Shown here: positions 8,636-16,342 of the stretch, in pieces | How positions within the stretch are numbered: the stretch's first letter is position 1 | Layout: each line of letters starts with the position of its first letter | Origin: WRHT01 sp031550525 | GTDB taxonomy: Bacteria > Desulfobacterota > Desulfovibrionia > Desulfovibrionales > Desulfovibrionaceae | Direction: 5' to 3' | DNA: 64,000 bases | Assembly (NCBI GenBank): GCA_031550525.1 | Contig: JAVBON010000014.1 | Location: 127,287-191,286, forward strand | Notes under the pieces: model-generated | What the model was told of the DNA's origin: nothing | Seen by the model: only the letters and a program-made list of their open reading frames with translations | Database searches by the model: none | Program-made: the position numbers and the translations under genes

Positions 8636-9517
8636 TCAATACCTGCCCGTATAACCCACAAAGGCGTCTTCCAGGCTCATTTCCACATGCCGTAAGGCCG
8701 GATTAAAGCCCTGAGCGGCAAGCTCGCTTTCCACAACCTGTTGCGGGGCGAAGCTGAAAATATCCCAATGACCGGCGTGCTCCTCAATGTTCTTAATCAC
8801 TCCGCTCTTGCGCGGCTGCAATGCTTCGGCTTTTGGCATGCGAAACAGCCTGAACGCATCCCTAAACTCCCGCATGGAGGTATGCAGCATTTCCCCGCCC
8901 CGTTCTAAAAACATAACCTCGTCCACAAACGACTCCATGTCCTGAATTACATGTGACGTAAGCACCACGGTATGTTTTCCGTCTTTGAAGCACTCGGACA
9001 AATAATCCACAAACAGCCTGCGGTAACCGGCATCCAGCCCCATGGAGTAATCGTCAAGTATAAGCAGCTCCGGGTCTTGCGCCAAAATAAGGCCCAACAC
9101 TATTTGCGAGCGCTGGCCCTCGCTCATGTTGCCTATTTTGTGCTTGGGGCTCAGCCCTAGCCTGTCGGACATGGCGTAAAAGCGCTCTTTGCGCCAACTT
9201 GGGTAAAAACGGGAATAAAAACGCTCCACCTGCTCGATGGAAAAAAAATTGTAGGTGAGGTGCCGCTCAAACAGCAGCCCCACTCTGGCTCTGGTGGCCG
9301 GGCTCAAACAGTGGGCAGGATCGCCGAAAACGCGGCACTCGCCGGATTCCGGCCGCAAAAAACCCATAAGAATTTTTATGAGCGTGGTTTTGCCCACGCC
9401 GTTTTTGCCAAGCAGGCCATAAACCTTGCCCGGCTCGAACGACATGGACAAACCCTCGTACACCACATGTTTGCCATAGCGGTGCTTAAGTTCTTTAATT
9501 TCAATGGGCAAATGCAC
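8636..9517 (-). CDS. ABC transporter ATP-binding protein
   Basis: A 293-residue single-domain ABC ATPase. Walker A is GLLGKNGVGKTT (about residues 34-45), the Q-loop region follows ARVGLLF, the signature is MSEGQRSQ instead of LSGGQ, Walker B is ELLILDDYS (Asp where Glu is usual for the catalytic base) and the switch His is in LTSHVIQ. The C-terminal ~80 residues form the accessory region of CcmA/NatA-type exporters. It starts with GTG, 11 nt after the small exported protein's stop. The LDDYS replacement of the usual DEP is odd and may lower hydrolysis. Likely an exporter of the ABC-2/DUF class with the next two genes. Confidence 0.85.
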   Translation of the reverse strand: MHLPIEIKELKHRYGKHVVYEGLSMSFEPGKVYGLLGKNGVGKTTLIKILMGFLRPESGECRVFGDPAHCLSPATRARVGLLFERHLTYNFFSIEQVERFYSRFYPSWRKERFYAMSDRLGLSPKHKIGNMSEGQRSQIVLGLILAQDPELLILDDYSMGLDAGYRRLFVDYLSECFKDGKHTVVLTSHVIQDMESFVDEVMFLERGGEMLHTSMREFRDAFRLFRMPKAEALQPRKSGVIKNIEEHAGHWDIFSFAPQQVVESELAAQGFNPALRHVEMSLEDAFVGYTGRY

Positions 9518-9528
9518 TTATGCCGCCC

Positions 9529-9846
9529 TTACTGCACAATTTTCGCGCCGTCCACCTCAACGTTATGGCCGTCACCGGCGTCAAAAACCACCTTGTAAGC
9601 CCCGCCCGGCTTCTTAAAAGTGTATTCGCTGTCATTGTTCATCTTACCCTGCATCAACAGCGTGCCGGAAGCATCCAAAATGGAAAGCTTGACGCCGGAG
9701 GCGGAAGAACCGTCGGAAAAGCCGCCTTCGCAGGTAATGGTGCCGTCGCCGTTGTCAAAACAGTCCAGAATCGGGCTGTGCGCGGAGGCCAGGCTGGGAG
9801 ACAGAAGGGAAAAAGCCAGCATGGAGCACATCAATATTTTTTTCAT
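9529..9846 (-). CDS. small exported protein of the feo region
   Basis: 105 residues: a signal peptide (about 1-22, ending SLASA) and a mature domain beginning HSPILDCFDNGDGTITCEGG. Two cysteines ten residues apart could form a disulfide. The rest resembles a single beta-sandwich (GVKLSILDASGTLL, YKVVFDAGDGHNVEVDG) like those in carboxypeptidase-regulatory or metal-handling periplasmic proteins. The RBS AAGGAG lies 7 nt before ATG. It sits 16 nt behind feoB and 11 nt before the ABC ATPase, so it belongs to the iron operon. I infer a periplasmic metal-related role; no function is proven. Confidence 0.65.
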   Translation of the reverse strand: MKKILMCSMLAFSLLSPSLASAHSPILDCFDNGDGTITCEGGFSDGSSASGVKLSILDASGTLLMQGKMNNDSEYTFKKPGGAYKVVFDAGDGHNVEVDGAKIVQ

Positions 9847-9862
9847 TACAATTCTCCTTGGT

Positions 9863-12337
9863 TTATGTTGCGGTTGCAGAGGTTAAATCTTGCCCCGCAC
9901 GAGCCGGGTTACGTGCTGGCATCAGGCCCATTACAACTGTTGCCGCCACGCACAGGGCGTAAAAACACCACATGGCCTGCCAGCCGGAAAGCCCGAGGGC
10001 GGAGCCGCCGCTAAACACCAGCACGGCCACCCCCAGGCCCAAGCAAGTTTGATAGAATATGGAAAAAAGCATCCAGCCGCTGGAGCCTGCCTGCAGACGC
10101 ACCATCACGGATGCGGGAACACACGGCGGGTAGAGAGCCATAAACAGCATAAGGGCCAGGGCATGCAGAGGCCCGAATTCCAGCGCGTCTGCCTGCATGG
10201 CCTCCAGCGCGGTATCCGCATCGTCTATGCCATAAATGGCCCCAAGGGTGGCCGCGCTGTTTTCTTTGGCCGCAAAGGCCGAAAGCAGGGCTATATTTAT
10301 CTTCCAGTTAAAACCGGCATATTGCGTTACCGGCTCTATGGCTTTGCCAAGCCTGCCCAAGAGGCTGTGCTCGAAGGTTTCCTCGCGCAGTTCGCGCCGC
10401 AGTTGCTTGCGGGTATTTACAAGCTGGCGCAGCGGAGCCCGCAGGGCGCGCCCGGCATCGCCTGAGCCGCGCACTACCGCAAAAAACATGGCGTTGTCGG
10501 CTTCAAAACCGGCATCTATGGCGGCGGCAGCCGCCTGATCGCTTATGCCGCGCTTAGCGTCTTTAAGAGCTTCCTCAAACAGCACCAGCGCAAGCAAATC
10601 ATCCCGCGCAAGCTGGCCGGCCAAAGGTGTTTTCTCAACCGCCAGCATAAAATTGCCCATAGATTCGTCAGCTTTGGCCGTGTAGCTCTCCAGCCGTTGC
10701 TCATCAAGGCCAGGAAAATTGATCAGCATAAAAATTATTACCGCCACGGCCAGCACCACGGTGACAATCTTTTTGATAAAAACCAGAACTCGCTCAAAAG
10801 CGCGTGAAAGCACACCGCGCAAGGTTGGCAGGTGATACGGCGGCATCTCCATTATAAAAGGGGCGCTAACCTTACCGCGCAGCAGGGTGAGCGAAAGGGC
10901 CTTGGCTACCGGCAGCGCCATAAACAAGGTAACCGTGGCCACAAAAAACATAGCCATGCCGCTATGCTCGGTAAAATAAACGCTTATAAGCAACAGATAC
11001 AAAGGCACTTTGGCCAGGCAATTCATCATGGGCGTAATCAAAATTGTCGCCAGTCGGGCCTTTTCGTCGGGAATAGCCTTGGTGGACATTACGGCAGGTA
11101 TGGCGCAGCCGCCCACGTACACACCGCCCAAAATCAGCGGCAGGGTGGATTGCCCGTGCAGCCCGAAACGGCGGAAGACCCTGTCAAGAATAAAGGCCAT
11201 GCGCGGCATGTAGCCGCTGTCTTCCAGTATTGCGATAAGGGAGAAGAGCAGGAAAAATATCGGCAGGTAGTTCAAAATCGCGGCCAGACTTTTCATTACC
11301 CAGAGGCCGAGGGAACGCAGCAACGGGTCCTGCATAAACTCCGCATCTGGCAAAAAACCGGCCAGCCAGTTTTGCGCGCCGCCCCACAGCGGCCAGACGC
11401 GGGCCGCCAAATCGTTGCCGAACACGATAGCCACCTGATACAATAGCATAAGTACGGCCAACAGAATGAGCGGGCCGAAAAACTTGTGGCAGACATAGTG
11501 GTCGGCCCGATCTGAAAGGGTTGCCTTTTTTTCGGACGGCTGGGCAACAAAGCGAGCGGCAATATCCGCAGCCGCGCGATGCCTGCTGAAGGCGATATGC
11601 CTGGCGGGGCTAAGGCCATGCTCCTGCTCAAACATCAGCTTAAGCGACGAGACAAAACCCAAAATTTCAGCCATGCCCAAGGCCTGTATAAGGCTATCGG
11701 CCTCTCCATCCCCTTCCAGCAGTTTTATTGCCAGCCAGCGTAACGGCATGTCGGCCAGCGCCTGCTCTTGAGTCAGGCGTGCTTCCAGTCTGAAAATAAA
11801 GGGTTGCAACGTTTTATAATCGACCAGATAGCGTTCGCTTGTTGACGGTGTCTGTGCCAAAGACTGCTTCAACGCATCAAGGCCGTTTCGCTTTTTCCCT
11901 ATAGTCGGGACCACGGGCAGGCCAAGGCAGGCCGAAAGCCCGCCAACATCCACCCGCATGCCGCGCCTGGCGGCAACGTCCATCATGTTCAGGGCCAGCA
12001 CCAGTGGCGTTTCCATCTCCAAAAGTTGCAGGGTAAGGTAAAGGTTACGCTTGAGGTTGGCGGCATCGGCCACATTTATAATTACGTCCGGGTGCTCGCG
12101 CAGCACAAAGTCGCGCGCCACGCGCTCTTCAAGGGAGTAGGAAGTAAGGCTGTAGGTGCCGGGGAGGTCAACGAGCTCTACCTTGCTGCCGTAAAGGGAA
12201 AAATGCCCGGTTTTTTTCTCAACCGTTACGCCAGGGTAGTTGGCAACATGCTGCCGCGCGCCGGTAAGCATGTTGAATATGGTTGATTTGCCGCTGTTGG
12301 GTTGACCTGCCAAAGCTGCCAGAGTGGGTATGCTCAT
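9863..12337 (-). CDS. feoB: ferrous iron transport protein B
   Basis: An 824-residue GTPase-membrane protein that takes up Fe2+ across the inner membrane. The G domain begins at once: G1 GQPNSGKST (about 11-19), switch region YPGVTVEKK, G3 VDLPGTYSL, G4 LNMMD. The C-terminal membrane part contains two gate motifs, including GVYVGGCAIPAVMSTK and YPPCVPASVM with cysteines expected in the pore. There is a non-standard insertion (about residues 540-640) between gate domains. It overlaps feoA by 4 nt (ATGA). Length is slightly larger than typical (~770). Controlled with feoA from the Fur-box promoter upstream. Confidence 0.96.
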   Translation of the reverse strand: MSIPTLAALAGQPNSGKSTIFNMLTGARQHVANYPGVTVEKKTGHFSLYGSKVELVDLPGTYSLTSYSLEERVARDFVLREHPDVIINVADAANLKRNLYLTLQLLEMETPLVLALNMMDVAARRGMRVDVGGLSACLGLPVVPTIGKKRNGLDALKQSLAQTPSTSERYLVDYKTLQPFIFRLEARLTQEQALADMPLRWLAIKLLEGDGEADSLIQALGMAEILGFVSSLKLMFEQEHGLSPARHIAFSRHRAAADIAARFVAQPSEKKATLSDRADHYVCHKFFGPLILLAVLMLLYQVAIVFGNDLAARVWPLWGGAQNWLAGFLPDAEFMQDPLLRSLGLWVMKSLAAILNYLPIFFLLFSLIAILEDSGYMPRMAFILDRVFRRFGLHGQSTLPLILGGVYVGGCAIPAVMSTKAIPDEKARLATILITPMMNCLAKVPLYLLLISVYFTEHSGMAMFFVATVTLFMALPVAKALSLTLLRGKVSAPFIMEMPPYHLPTLRGVLSRAFERVLVFIKKIVTVVLAVAVIIFMLINFPGLDEQRLESYTAKADESMGNFMLAVEKTPLAGQLARDDLLALVLFEEALKDAKRGISDQAAAAAIDAGFEADNAMFFAVVRGSGDAGRALRAPLRQLVNTRKQLRRELREETFEHSLLGRLGKAIEPVTQYAGFNWKINIALLSAFAAKENSAATLGAIYGIDDADTALEAMQADALEFGPLHALALMLFMALYPPCVPASVMVRLQAGSSGWMLFSIFYQTCLGLGVAVLVFSGGSALGLSGWQAMWCFYALCVAATVVMGLMPARNPARAGQDLTSATAT

Positions 12338-12558
12338 TCCGCCGACACCCTTACATGGCTTGCCTCGGCATGCCTCAAGCTTACGTGGTAACCTTCCAGC
12401 TCAATTTCTATGGGGTCCACCAGCGGCGCATTGCGCACCACCCGTATATGCGCGCCGGGGTAGAAACCCATATCCATAAGGCGCTGTCCCAAAGCCCCAT
12501 CAATTAAAACATCTTGCAAAATGCCGGTTTCACCAGGCGCCATCTCGCTTAAAGTCAT
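12334..12558 (-). CDS. feoA: ferrous iron transport protein A (first copy, next to feoB)
   Basis: 74 residues, an SH3-like FeoA domain: the pattern GALGQRLMDMGFYPGAHIRVV is the family's core, followed by DPIEIELEGYHVSLRHAEASHVRV. FeoA is a small cytoplasmic partner of FeoB. The stop overlaps the feoB start by 4 nt, indicating translational coupling. This is the second of two feoA-type genes in the operon; tandem FeoA copies are seen in Desulfovibrio-type feo operons. Confidence 0.92.
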   Translation of the reverse strand: MTLSEMAPGETGILQDVLIDGALGQRLMDMGFYPGAHIRVVRNAPLVDPIEIELEGYHVSLRHAEASHVRVSAE

Positions 12559-12590
12559 GCATTATCCCCAAAAAAGTTTGTATCGATCAG

Positions 12591-12733
12591 GTGTGCTCAT
12601 GCAACGGTCTTTGTGCCCCATGCTCTGCGTCAAAAGGCTTTTTTATTCTGGGCAGATATCGTAAAAGTACGCTCCCTGCGTAAAAAATTCTTATTCTTTG
12701 CCGAATTGCAAAAATCCTTGCTGTGGTAACACA
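12591..12733 (-). repeat. long-palindrome intergenic element, copy 3 (minus orientation)
   Basis: Lies between the two feoA genes and reads in their direction. On the minus strand it contains TTCGGCAAAGAA, then a stem with an apical CGTACTTTTACG, then TTTTGACGCAGAG and GGGGCACAAAGACC. These are the same blocks in the same order as copies 4, 5 and 7. The ends are weakly inverted (TGTGCTCATGCAACGG against CCTTGCTGTGGTAACACA). It would be transcribed within the feo mRNA. Confidence 0.6.
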
Positions 12734-12735
12734 AG

Positions 12736-12960
12736 TTAAGCAACAAATACCTTTGCCGCCAAATCGCGCTCAATGGCCACCCGCGTTTCGCCAACGGCCA
12801 GCAACACCGGCCCGGCCCCGGCCGCCAGCACCCTAACCTCGCCGCCCGGAAAAATACCCAGCCCCTCAATGCGCTTGCGTTCCGGCTCCTCAGCCTCAAC
12901 AGCCAGCACAAACAGGGCCTGGCCTGTAGGCGCGTTATACAGTGTCATGTTTACGTCCAT
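12736..12960 (-). CDS. FeoA-domain protein (second copy, promoter-proximal)
   Basis: 74 residues starting at ATG 12960, chosen because AAGGAG lies 7 nt upstream; a longer in-frame opening to 13035 has no RBS. The FeoA signature is clear: ERKRIEGLGIFPGGEVRVLA, then GPVLLAVGETRVAIERDLAAKVFV. Sequence differs strongly from the other FeoA, so the two are not a recent duplication. First gene behind the Fur-box promoter; separated from the other feoA by 177 nt that hold a palindromic element. Confidence 0.88.
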   Translation of the reverse strand: MDVNMTLYNAPTGQALFVLAVEAEEPERKRIEGLGIFPGGEVRVLAAGAGPVLLAVGETRVAIERDLAAKVFVA

Positions 12961-13096
12961 TGCGGGTCTCCTTATGGCTTCCTGCATCTCCGCCACACTC
13001 ATGGCTTCCCGCATTAATAAACGGCATTGCGGCAAATTGGGCTGGCGACGCGGTATATTAACGGTGTTGCAGTGCAGACTGCGTATGCCATTAAAA

Positions 13097-13115
13097 GATT
13101 TTGATTTTAATTATC
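13097..13115 (-). promoter_or_regulatory. Fur box in front of the feo operon
   Basis: On the minus strand the 19-mer GATAATTAAAATCAAAATC matches the classical Fur consensus at 15 of 19 positions. It lies 14-32 bases downstream of the -10 hexamer at 13129-13134, so bound Fur would block the start region, the standard repression geometry. Confidence 0.65.
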
Positions 13116-13128
13116 AATTTTAGTCGTG

Positions 13129-13155
13129 ATTATATCCAGTACAAAGAAATGTCAA
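13129..13155 (-). promoter_or_regulatory. promoter of the feo operon
   Basis: On the minus strand a perfect -35 (TTGACA, 13150-13155) and a perfect -10 (TATAAT, 13129-13134) are separated by 15 bp, two less than ideal. The Fur box follows directly. The leader to the first feoA would be roughly 160 nt. Confidence 0.6.
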
Positions 13156-13204
13156 CCGTTCACGGAAGGATTAAGCGTATGAGTTTGGGAAAGGTTGTAA
13201 AAAC

Positions 13205-13238
13205 AAAGACGCTACGGCAAGTTAGCTGTAGCGTCTTT
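13205..13238 (-). terminator. terminator behind tRNA-Leu
   Basis: AAAGACGCTAC pairs with GTAGCGTCTTT (11 bp perfect, 12-nt loop); on the minus strand it is followed by TTGTTTTTA. It lies 6 nt after the CCA end of the tRNA. Confidence 0.85.
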
Positions 13239-13244
13239 AAAAAG

Positions 13245-13333
13245 TGGTGCCCAGGACGGGAATTGAACCCGTACAGCCGTTTCCAGCCGAGGGATTTTAA
13301 GTCCCTTGTGTCTACCATTTCCACCACCCGGGC
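13245..13333 (-). tRNA. tRNA-Leu, anticodon UAA
   Basis: 89 nt with CCA encoded. On the minus strand: acceptor GCCCGGG against CCTGGGC with one G-U pair, a D-arm with GGTAGAC, anticodon stem GGGAC/ATCCC-type with loop CTTAAAA (anticodon TAA), a long variable arm (CGGCTGGAAACGGCTG) as expected for a class II tRNA, T-loop TTCAATT, discriminator A and CCA. Followed by its own terminator. Confidence 0.95.
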
Positions 13334-13472
13334 GGGTGCGGCAAGCCGCTGAGGAAGCGACAAAGTAGCTTAAAGCGTTTTTTTTGTCAGCATTAAAATA
13401 TATTCATTTTTTGGCTGGGATTTAGCGGCGCTACATGAGCCATACGCCGGAATAACAATTAGCGGCGCCGCC

Positions 13473-13865
13473 CTACTCCCCTTCGGCCAGCAGGGCTTTA
13501 TCCAGCGGGCCGGCTGCAGGCATGGTCATTTTTTCAAGTTTCGCGCCTTTGTGGTTGAGGGCGTAAAAATGGTGCTCGCAGAGCATTTTATCCACAAACA
13601 TAAGCTTGCACTCAGTATGTTCGTTAAGCTTGCGGGTGAAGGCAGCGGCTATTTTTTCAGCCAGTTCCCCACCACGTTCCTGCAAAATGCCCTGAAAAAA
13701 CGTACGGTCGCCTTCGGATTCAAAGGCCAGAAACTCGGCTCCAAACGATTCCATGGTGTCGGTAATAAAGCTCTTTATGTCTTCTTCAAGCTTTAAAAGC
13801 TCGTCATAGCTTATTTCCGGTGAGTAAATGAACTGGCCGAAAACTTCGGTTTTGTATTTGGGCAC
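13473..13865 (-). CDS. conserved-looking protein of unknown function
   Basis: 130 residues from a GTG start at 13865, chosen because AGGAGG stands 6 nt upstream; the longer in-frame reading to 13922 has no RBS. Soluble, mixed alpha/beta, with acidic and basic stretches: YSPEISYDELLKLEEDIKSF, then FLAFESEGDRTFFQGIL, then KLNEHTECKLMFVDKMLCEHH. No signal peptide, membrane segment or known motif. It stands alone between tRNA-Leu and the phosphatase gene. I do not recognise the family. Confidence 0.7.
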   Translation of the reverse strand: MPKYKTEVFGQFIYSPEISYDELLKLEEDIKSFITDTMESFGAEFLAFESEGDRTFFQGILQERGGELAEKIAAAFTRKLNEHTECKLMFVDKMLCEHHFYALNHKGAKLEKMTMPAAGPLDKALLAEGE

Positions 13866-14072
13866 AATAAACCTCCTGTTCGCGCAAGGGGCTGGCAGTG
13901 TATTAAAACGCCGGCTCGGCATGTCTTTTGAGACATACTTGCCCTACGAAAATTCTGGCTTGCGGCAAAAAAGCGAAAACTCTTATAATTGCGCATACCC
14001 CTACAGCATGTGACCACAATAAAAGCCGTTTTGGCACAAACATAAGGCAAAAAGCCGTGCCGCCAACACGCC

Positions 14073-14621
14073 CTACCGCAAAGCGTTCCGCACCGCCTCC
14101 GCATCCGCCTGCATAATAAAATCGTCTATATGAAACCAGATGGAGTGAAAACCAAAACCGCCCTCACGCATTTCGGCAATGGCCCGCTCTTTGCTCCAGC
14201 CCTGCTCCACTATGCGGTACATGGCCACCATCATGCCGGTTCTGTCCGCGCCGTGCTGGCAATGTACAAGCACGGGCTTTTCGGCATCGCGCACGGCCTG
14301 TAGCACGGTTACGACCTCATCCATGGAAAGGTCCCAGGTCAGTACCGGAACTTCCACCAGCTTGAGGCTGGTGCCTTCAACTTTATCGGCATCAGAATGA
14401 AAAGCCCGCAGGTTTATTACTGTCTTTATACCCTGCTCTTCATACAGGCGCATCATGCAGGCGTCGGGTTGGCTTGCGCGGTATAAACCGTCGCTGACCT
14501 GGTAAAAATTGTTTTCCGCCGCAAGCTCTGGAGTAAGCCGCACATACTCGCGCTCGTCGCAAGCGGCGCAGCCGCAGGACAAACAGAGACAAAAAACTGT
14601 TAACAGATAGCGCAAACGCAT
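14073..14621 (-). CDS. exported tyrosine/dual-specificity-type phosphatase
   Basis: 182 residues. The N-terminus (LLTVFCLCLSCGCAACDE) is a signal sequence with cysteine-rich lipobox-like ends, so the enzyme is probably exported or a lipoprotein. The fold core is YRASQPDACMMRLYEEQGIK, then INLR, and the P-loop HCQHGADRTG (residues about 118-127), the HCx5R signature of cysteine phosphatases; a general-acid Asp is probably in VLTWDLSMDE. Related periplasmic DSPs occur in many proteobacteria. Its substrate is unknown. It ends facing an intergenic region and its start is 11 nt from the fabD stop, suggesting co-transcription with fabD. Confidence 0.82.
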   Translation of the reverse strand: MRLRYLLTVFCLCLSCGCAACDEREYVRLTPELAAENNFYQVSDGLYRASQPDACMMRLYEEQGIKTVINLRAFHSDADKVEGTSLKLVEVPVLTWDLSMDEVVTVLQAVRDAEKPVLVHCQHGADRTGMMVAMYRIVEQGWSKERAIAEMREGGFGFHSIWFHIDDFIMQADAEAVRNALR

Positions 14622-14632
14622 AGGCCCGAAAC

Positions 14633-15580
14633 CTATTTGCCAAAGGCGGCCAAATCTTCAGGCCCGCTTACGGTAATGGCTTTGTAGGCGCCTTCCTCAG
14701 CCACCGGGGCCAGAATTTGCCCAACCATTTTAGCCAGCACGTTTTTGGGCGAGCACTCCACAAAAAGCCTCATACCATCGTTAAACTGGCTGGTCACCGT
14801 ATTTATCCACTGCACGGACGAGGTCATCTGCTTGAGCAGCAGGTCTTTTACCTCAGCGCCATTACTGGAAGCTTTGCCGCTTACGTTGCAGTAAACGGGA
14901 AAACGCGGGTTGCCGAAATCGCACTTGTTAATAGCCACGGCCATTTCTTTGGCCGCTTCCGCCATAAGCGGGCTATGGAAAGCGCCGGAAACGGCCAGCG
15001 GAATGCCCCGGCCTTTAAAATCGCGCGCCTTTTCCACCAGCAGCTCAATGGCCTTTTTAGCGCCACTGGCAACAAACTGGGTTGGGGTATTATAGTTGGC
15101 TATGCGCAACTCCACGCCCGGCATCTCCGCCAGTACCTGCGCCACCACTTCTTCGGCCTTTTGCAGATCCAGCTTTACCATGGCGGCCATGGCCCCATTT
15201 CCGTCGGGGTCGGCCTCGGCCATAAGGCGGCCGCGCAGGGTGACCAGCTCTATTACTTTATCAATACTAAGCACCGATGCCGCAGCCAAGGCGCAATACT
15301 CGCCAAGGCTGTGCCCCGCTGTGGCCGCGGGGGAAAGCTTTTTGGAAAGCTCCATCCAAAGGCTGAGGTTCATTACAGTAAGCGCGGGCTGCAAACGGCT
15401 GGTGTCGTCAAGGTTTTCGCCGCCTTCCCAGTAAATGCCGCGCAGGGCTATGCCGCTTACTTTTTCGGCCTTTTTCCACATATTCATTATATCGGCGTCG
15501 CGCTCGGCCAAATCGCGGCCCATGCCCGCTTCTTGCGCGCCCTGGCCGGAAAAAAGCAGGGCTGTTTTTTCCATACTCAT
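14633..15580 (-). CDS. fabD: malonyl-CoA:ACP transacylase
   Basis: 315 residues. Transfers malonyl groups from CoA to ACP at the start of fatty-acid synthesis. The oxyanion motif FSGQGAQEAGMG is at the N-terminus, the nucleophile elbow GHSLGEYCALAA holds the active Ser near residue 90, Arg is in VTLRGRLM and the catalytic His in SGAFHSPLM. Start at ATG 15580 is preferred over the upstream ATG at 15595, since GGAG is 7 nt before 15580. Normal length. It is apart from other fab genes, followed on the same strand by the phosphatase gene. Confidence 0.95.
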   Translation of the reverse strand: MSMEKTALLFSGQGAQEAGMGRDLAERDADIMNMWKKAEKVSGIALRGIYWEGGENLDDTSRLQPALTVMNLSLWMELSKKLSPAATAGHSLGEYCALAAASVLSIDKVIELVTLRGRLMAEADPDGNGAMAAMVKLDLQKAEEVVAQVLAEMPGVELRIANYNTPTQFVASGAKKAIELLVEKARDFKGRGIPLAVSGAFHSPLMAEAAKEMAVAINKCDFGNPRFPVYCNVSGKASSNGAEVKDLLLKQMTSSVQWINTVTSQFNDGMRLFVECSPKNVLAKMVGQILAPVAEEGAYKAITVSGPEDLAAFGK

Positions 15581-15812
15581 TATATTACTCCACATTTATT
15601 TGTTTGTATCTGTTATTTCACGTTATTTAGCATTACAGGAGCACACAGTACAACAAAAAAATAGTTTTCCTCTCAAACAACCAACCATCAACATACTGAT
15701 TTATATTATAAAATATAGCGAAAGCAAGATTATACCGCTCCCATACATGCCGTTTACACCATGAAGAACTACTGGTAATGTCATTAACTCACCAGTTAAT
15801 ACCGGAGTAGCC
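15581..15812. promoter_or_regulatory. AT-rich divergent promoter region, fabD / cheX
   Basis: A 232-bp AT-rich gap between divergent genes. It contains a 7-bp inverted repeat ATTAACT-CACC-AGTTAAT at 15783-15800, ending 12 nt before the cheX-like start, that could be an operator. TATA-like stretches (ATATTATAAAATATAG near 15712-15727) could serve the fabD side. I see no ORF and no copy of the long-palindrome element. Confidence 0.4.
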
Positions 15813-16298
15813 ATGCAAGCTGAGGATATACTGATAGCCAAACATTTTATAAAGGCCACGCACGACATACTGTTGACCATGGCCGGACTTGAAGCGACTG
15901 TGGGCAGGCCGTATGTAAAAAGAGACACCCCGCAGGAGGGCGACATCTCCGCTATAATAGGAGTTACCGGCGACCGCAAGGGTACAATATCCGTAAGTTT
16001 TGGGCGCAACGCAGCTTACACCCTGCTGGTAGGCATGCTGGGCGACGATGTGCAGGACGTGCAAAACGACATGGAGGACGTTGTCGGCGAAATAGCCAAC
16101 ATGGTCTCTGGCCAAGCGCGGGCGGGAATAACCAGCGAAGGCCTTCTACTGCACGGCTCAACCCCCACCATTGTCACCGGCGCGGGCCATATGCTGCACC
16201 ACAAGGCCTCCGGGCCGCTCATAGCCATTCCCTTTAAGCTGGGTGACGACTTTTTCACTGTGGAATTTTGTTTTGACGCCTCCACAGCCGCAGCCTGA
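15813..16298 (+). CDS. CheX-like chemotaxis phosphatase
   Basis: 161 residues. CheX-family proteins dephosphorylate CheY-P. The family motif with conserved Glu and Asn is visible in EDVVGEIANMVSGQAR (E and N three residues apart, about residues 90-105). The rest matches the CheX/CheC-type fold: RDTPQEGDISAIIGVTGDRKG at the start, FGRNAAYTLLVGMLGD, and a C-terminal strand IPFKLGDDFFTVEFCF. RBS GGAG 5 nt upstream. No other chemotaxis genes are nearby; single-gene CheX proteins of this kind are common in deltaproteobacteria. Confidence 0.82.
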   Translation: MQAEDILIAKHFIKATHDILLTMAGLEATVGRPYVKRDTPQEGDISAIIGVTGDRKGTISVSFGRNAAYTLLVGMLGDDVQDVQNDMEDVVGEIANMVSGQARAGITSEGLLLHGSTPTIVTGAGHMLHHKASGPLIAIPFKLGDDFFTVEFCFDASTAAA

Positions 16299-16342
16299 TC
16301 ATAACCGGAATTTCGCGGAATTTACGGAGGGCGCTTTTTCAC

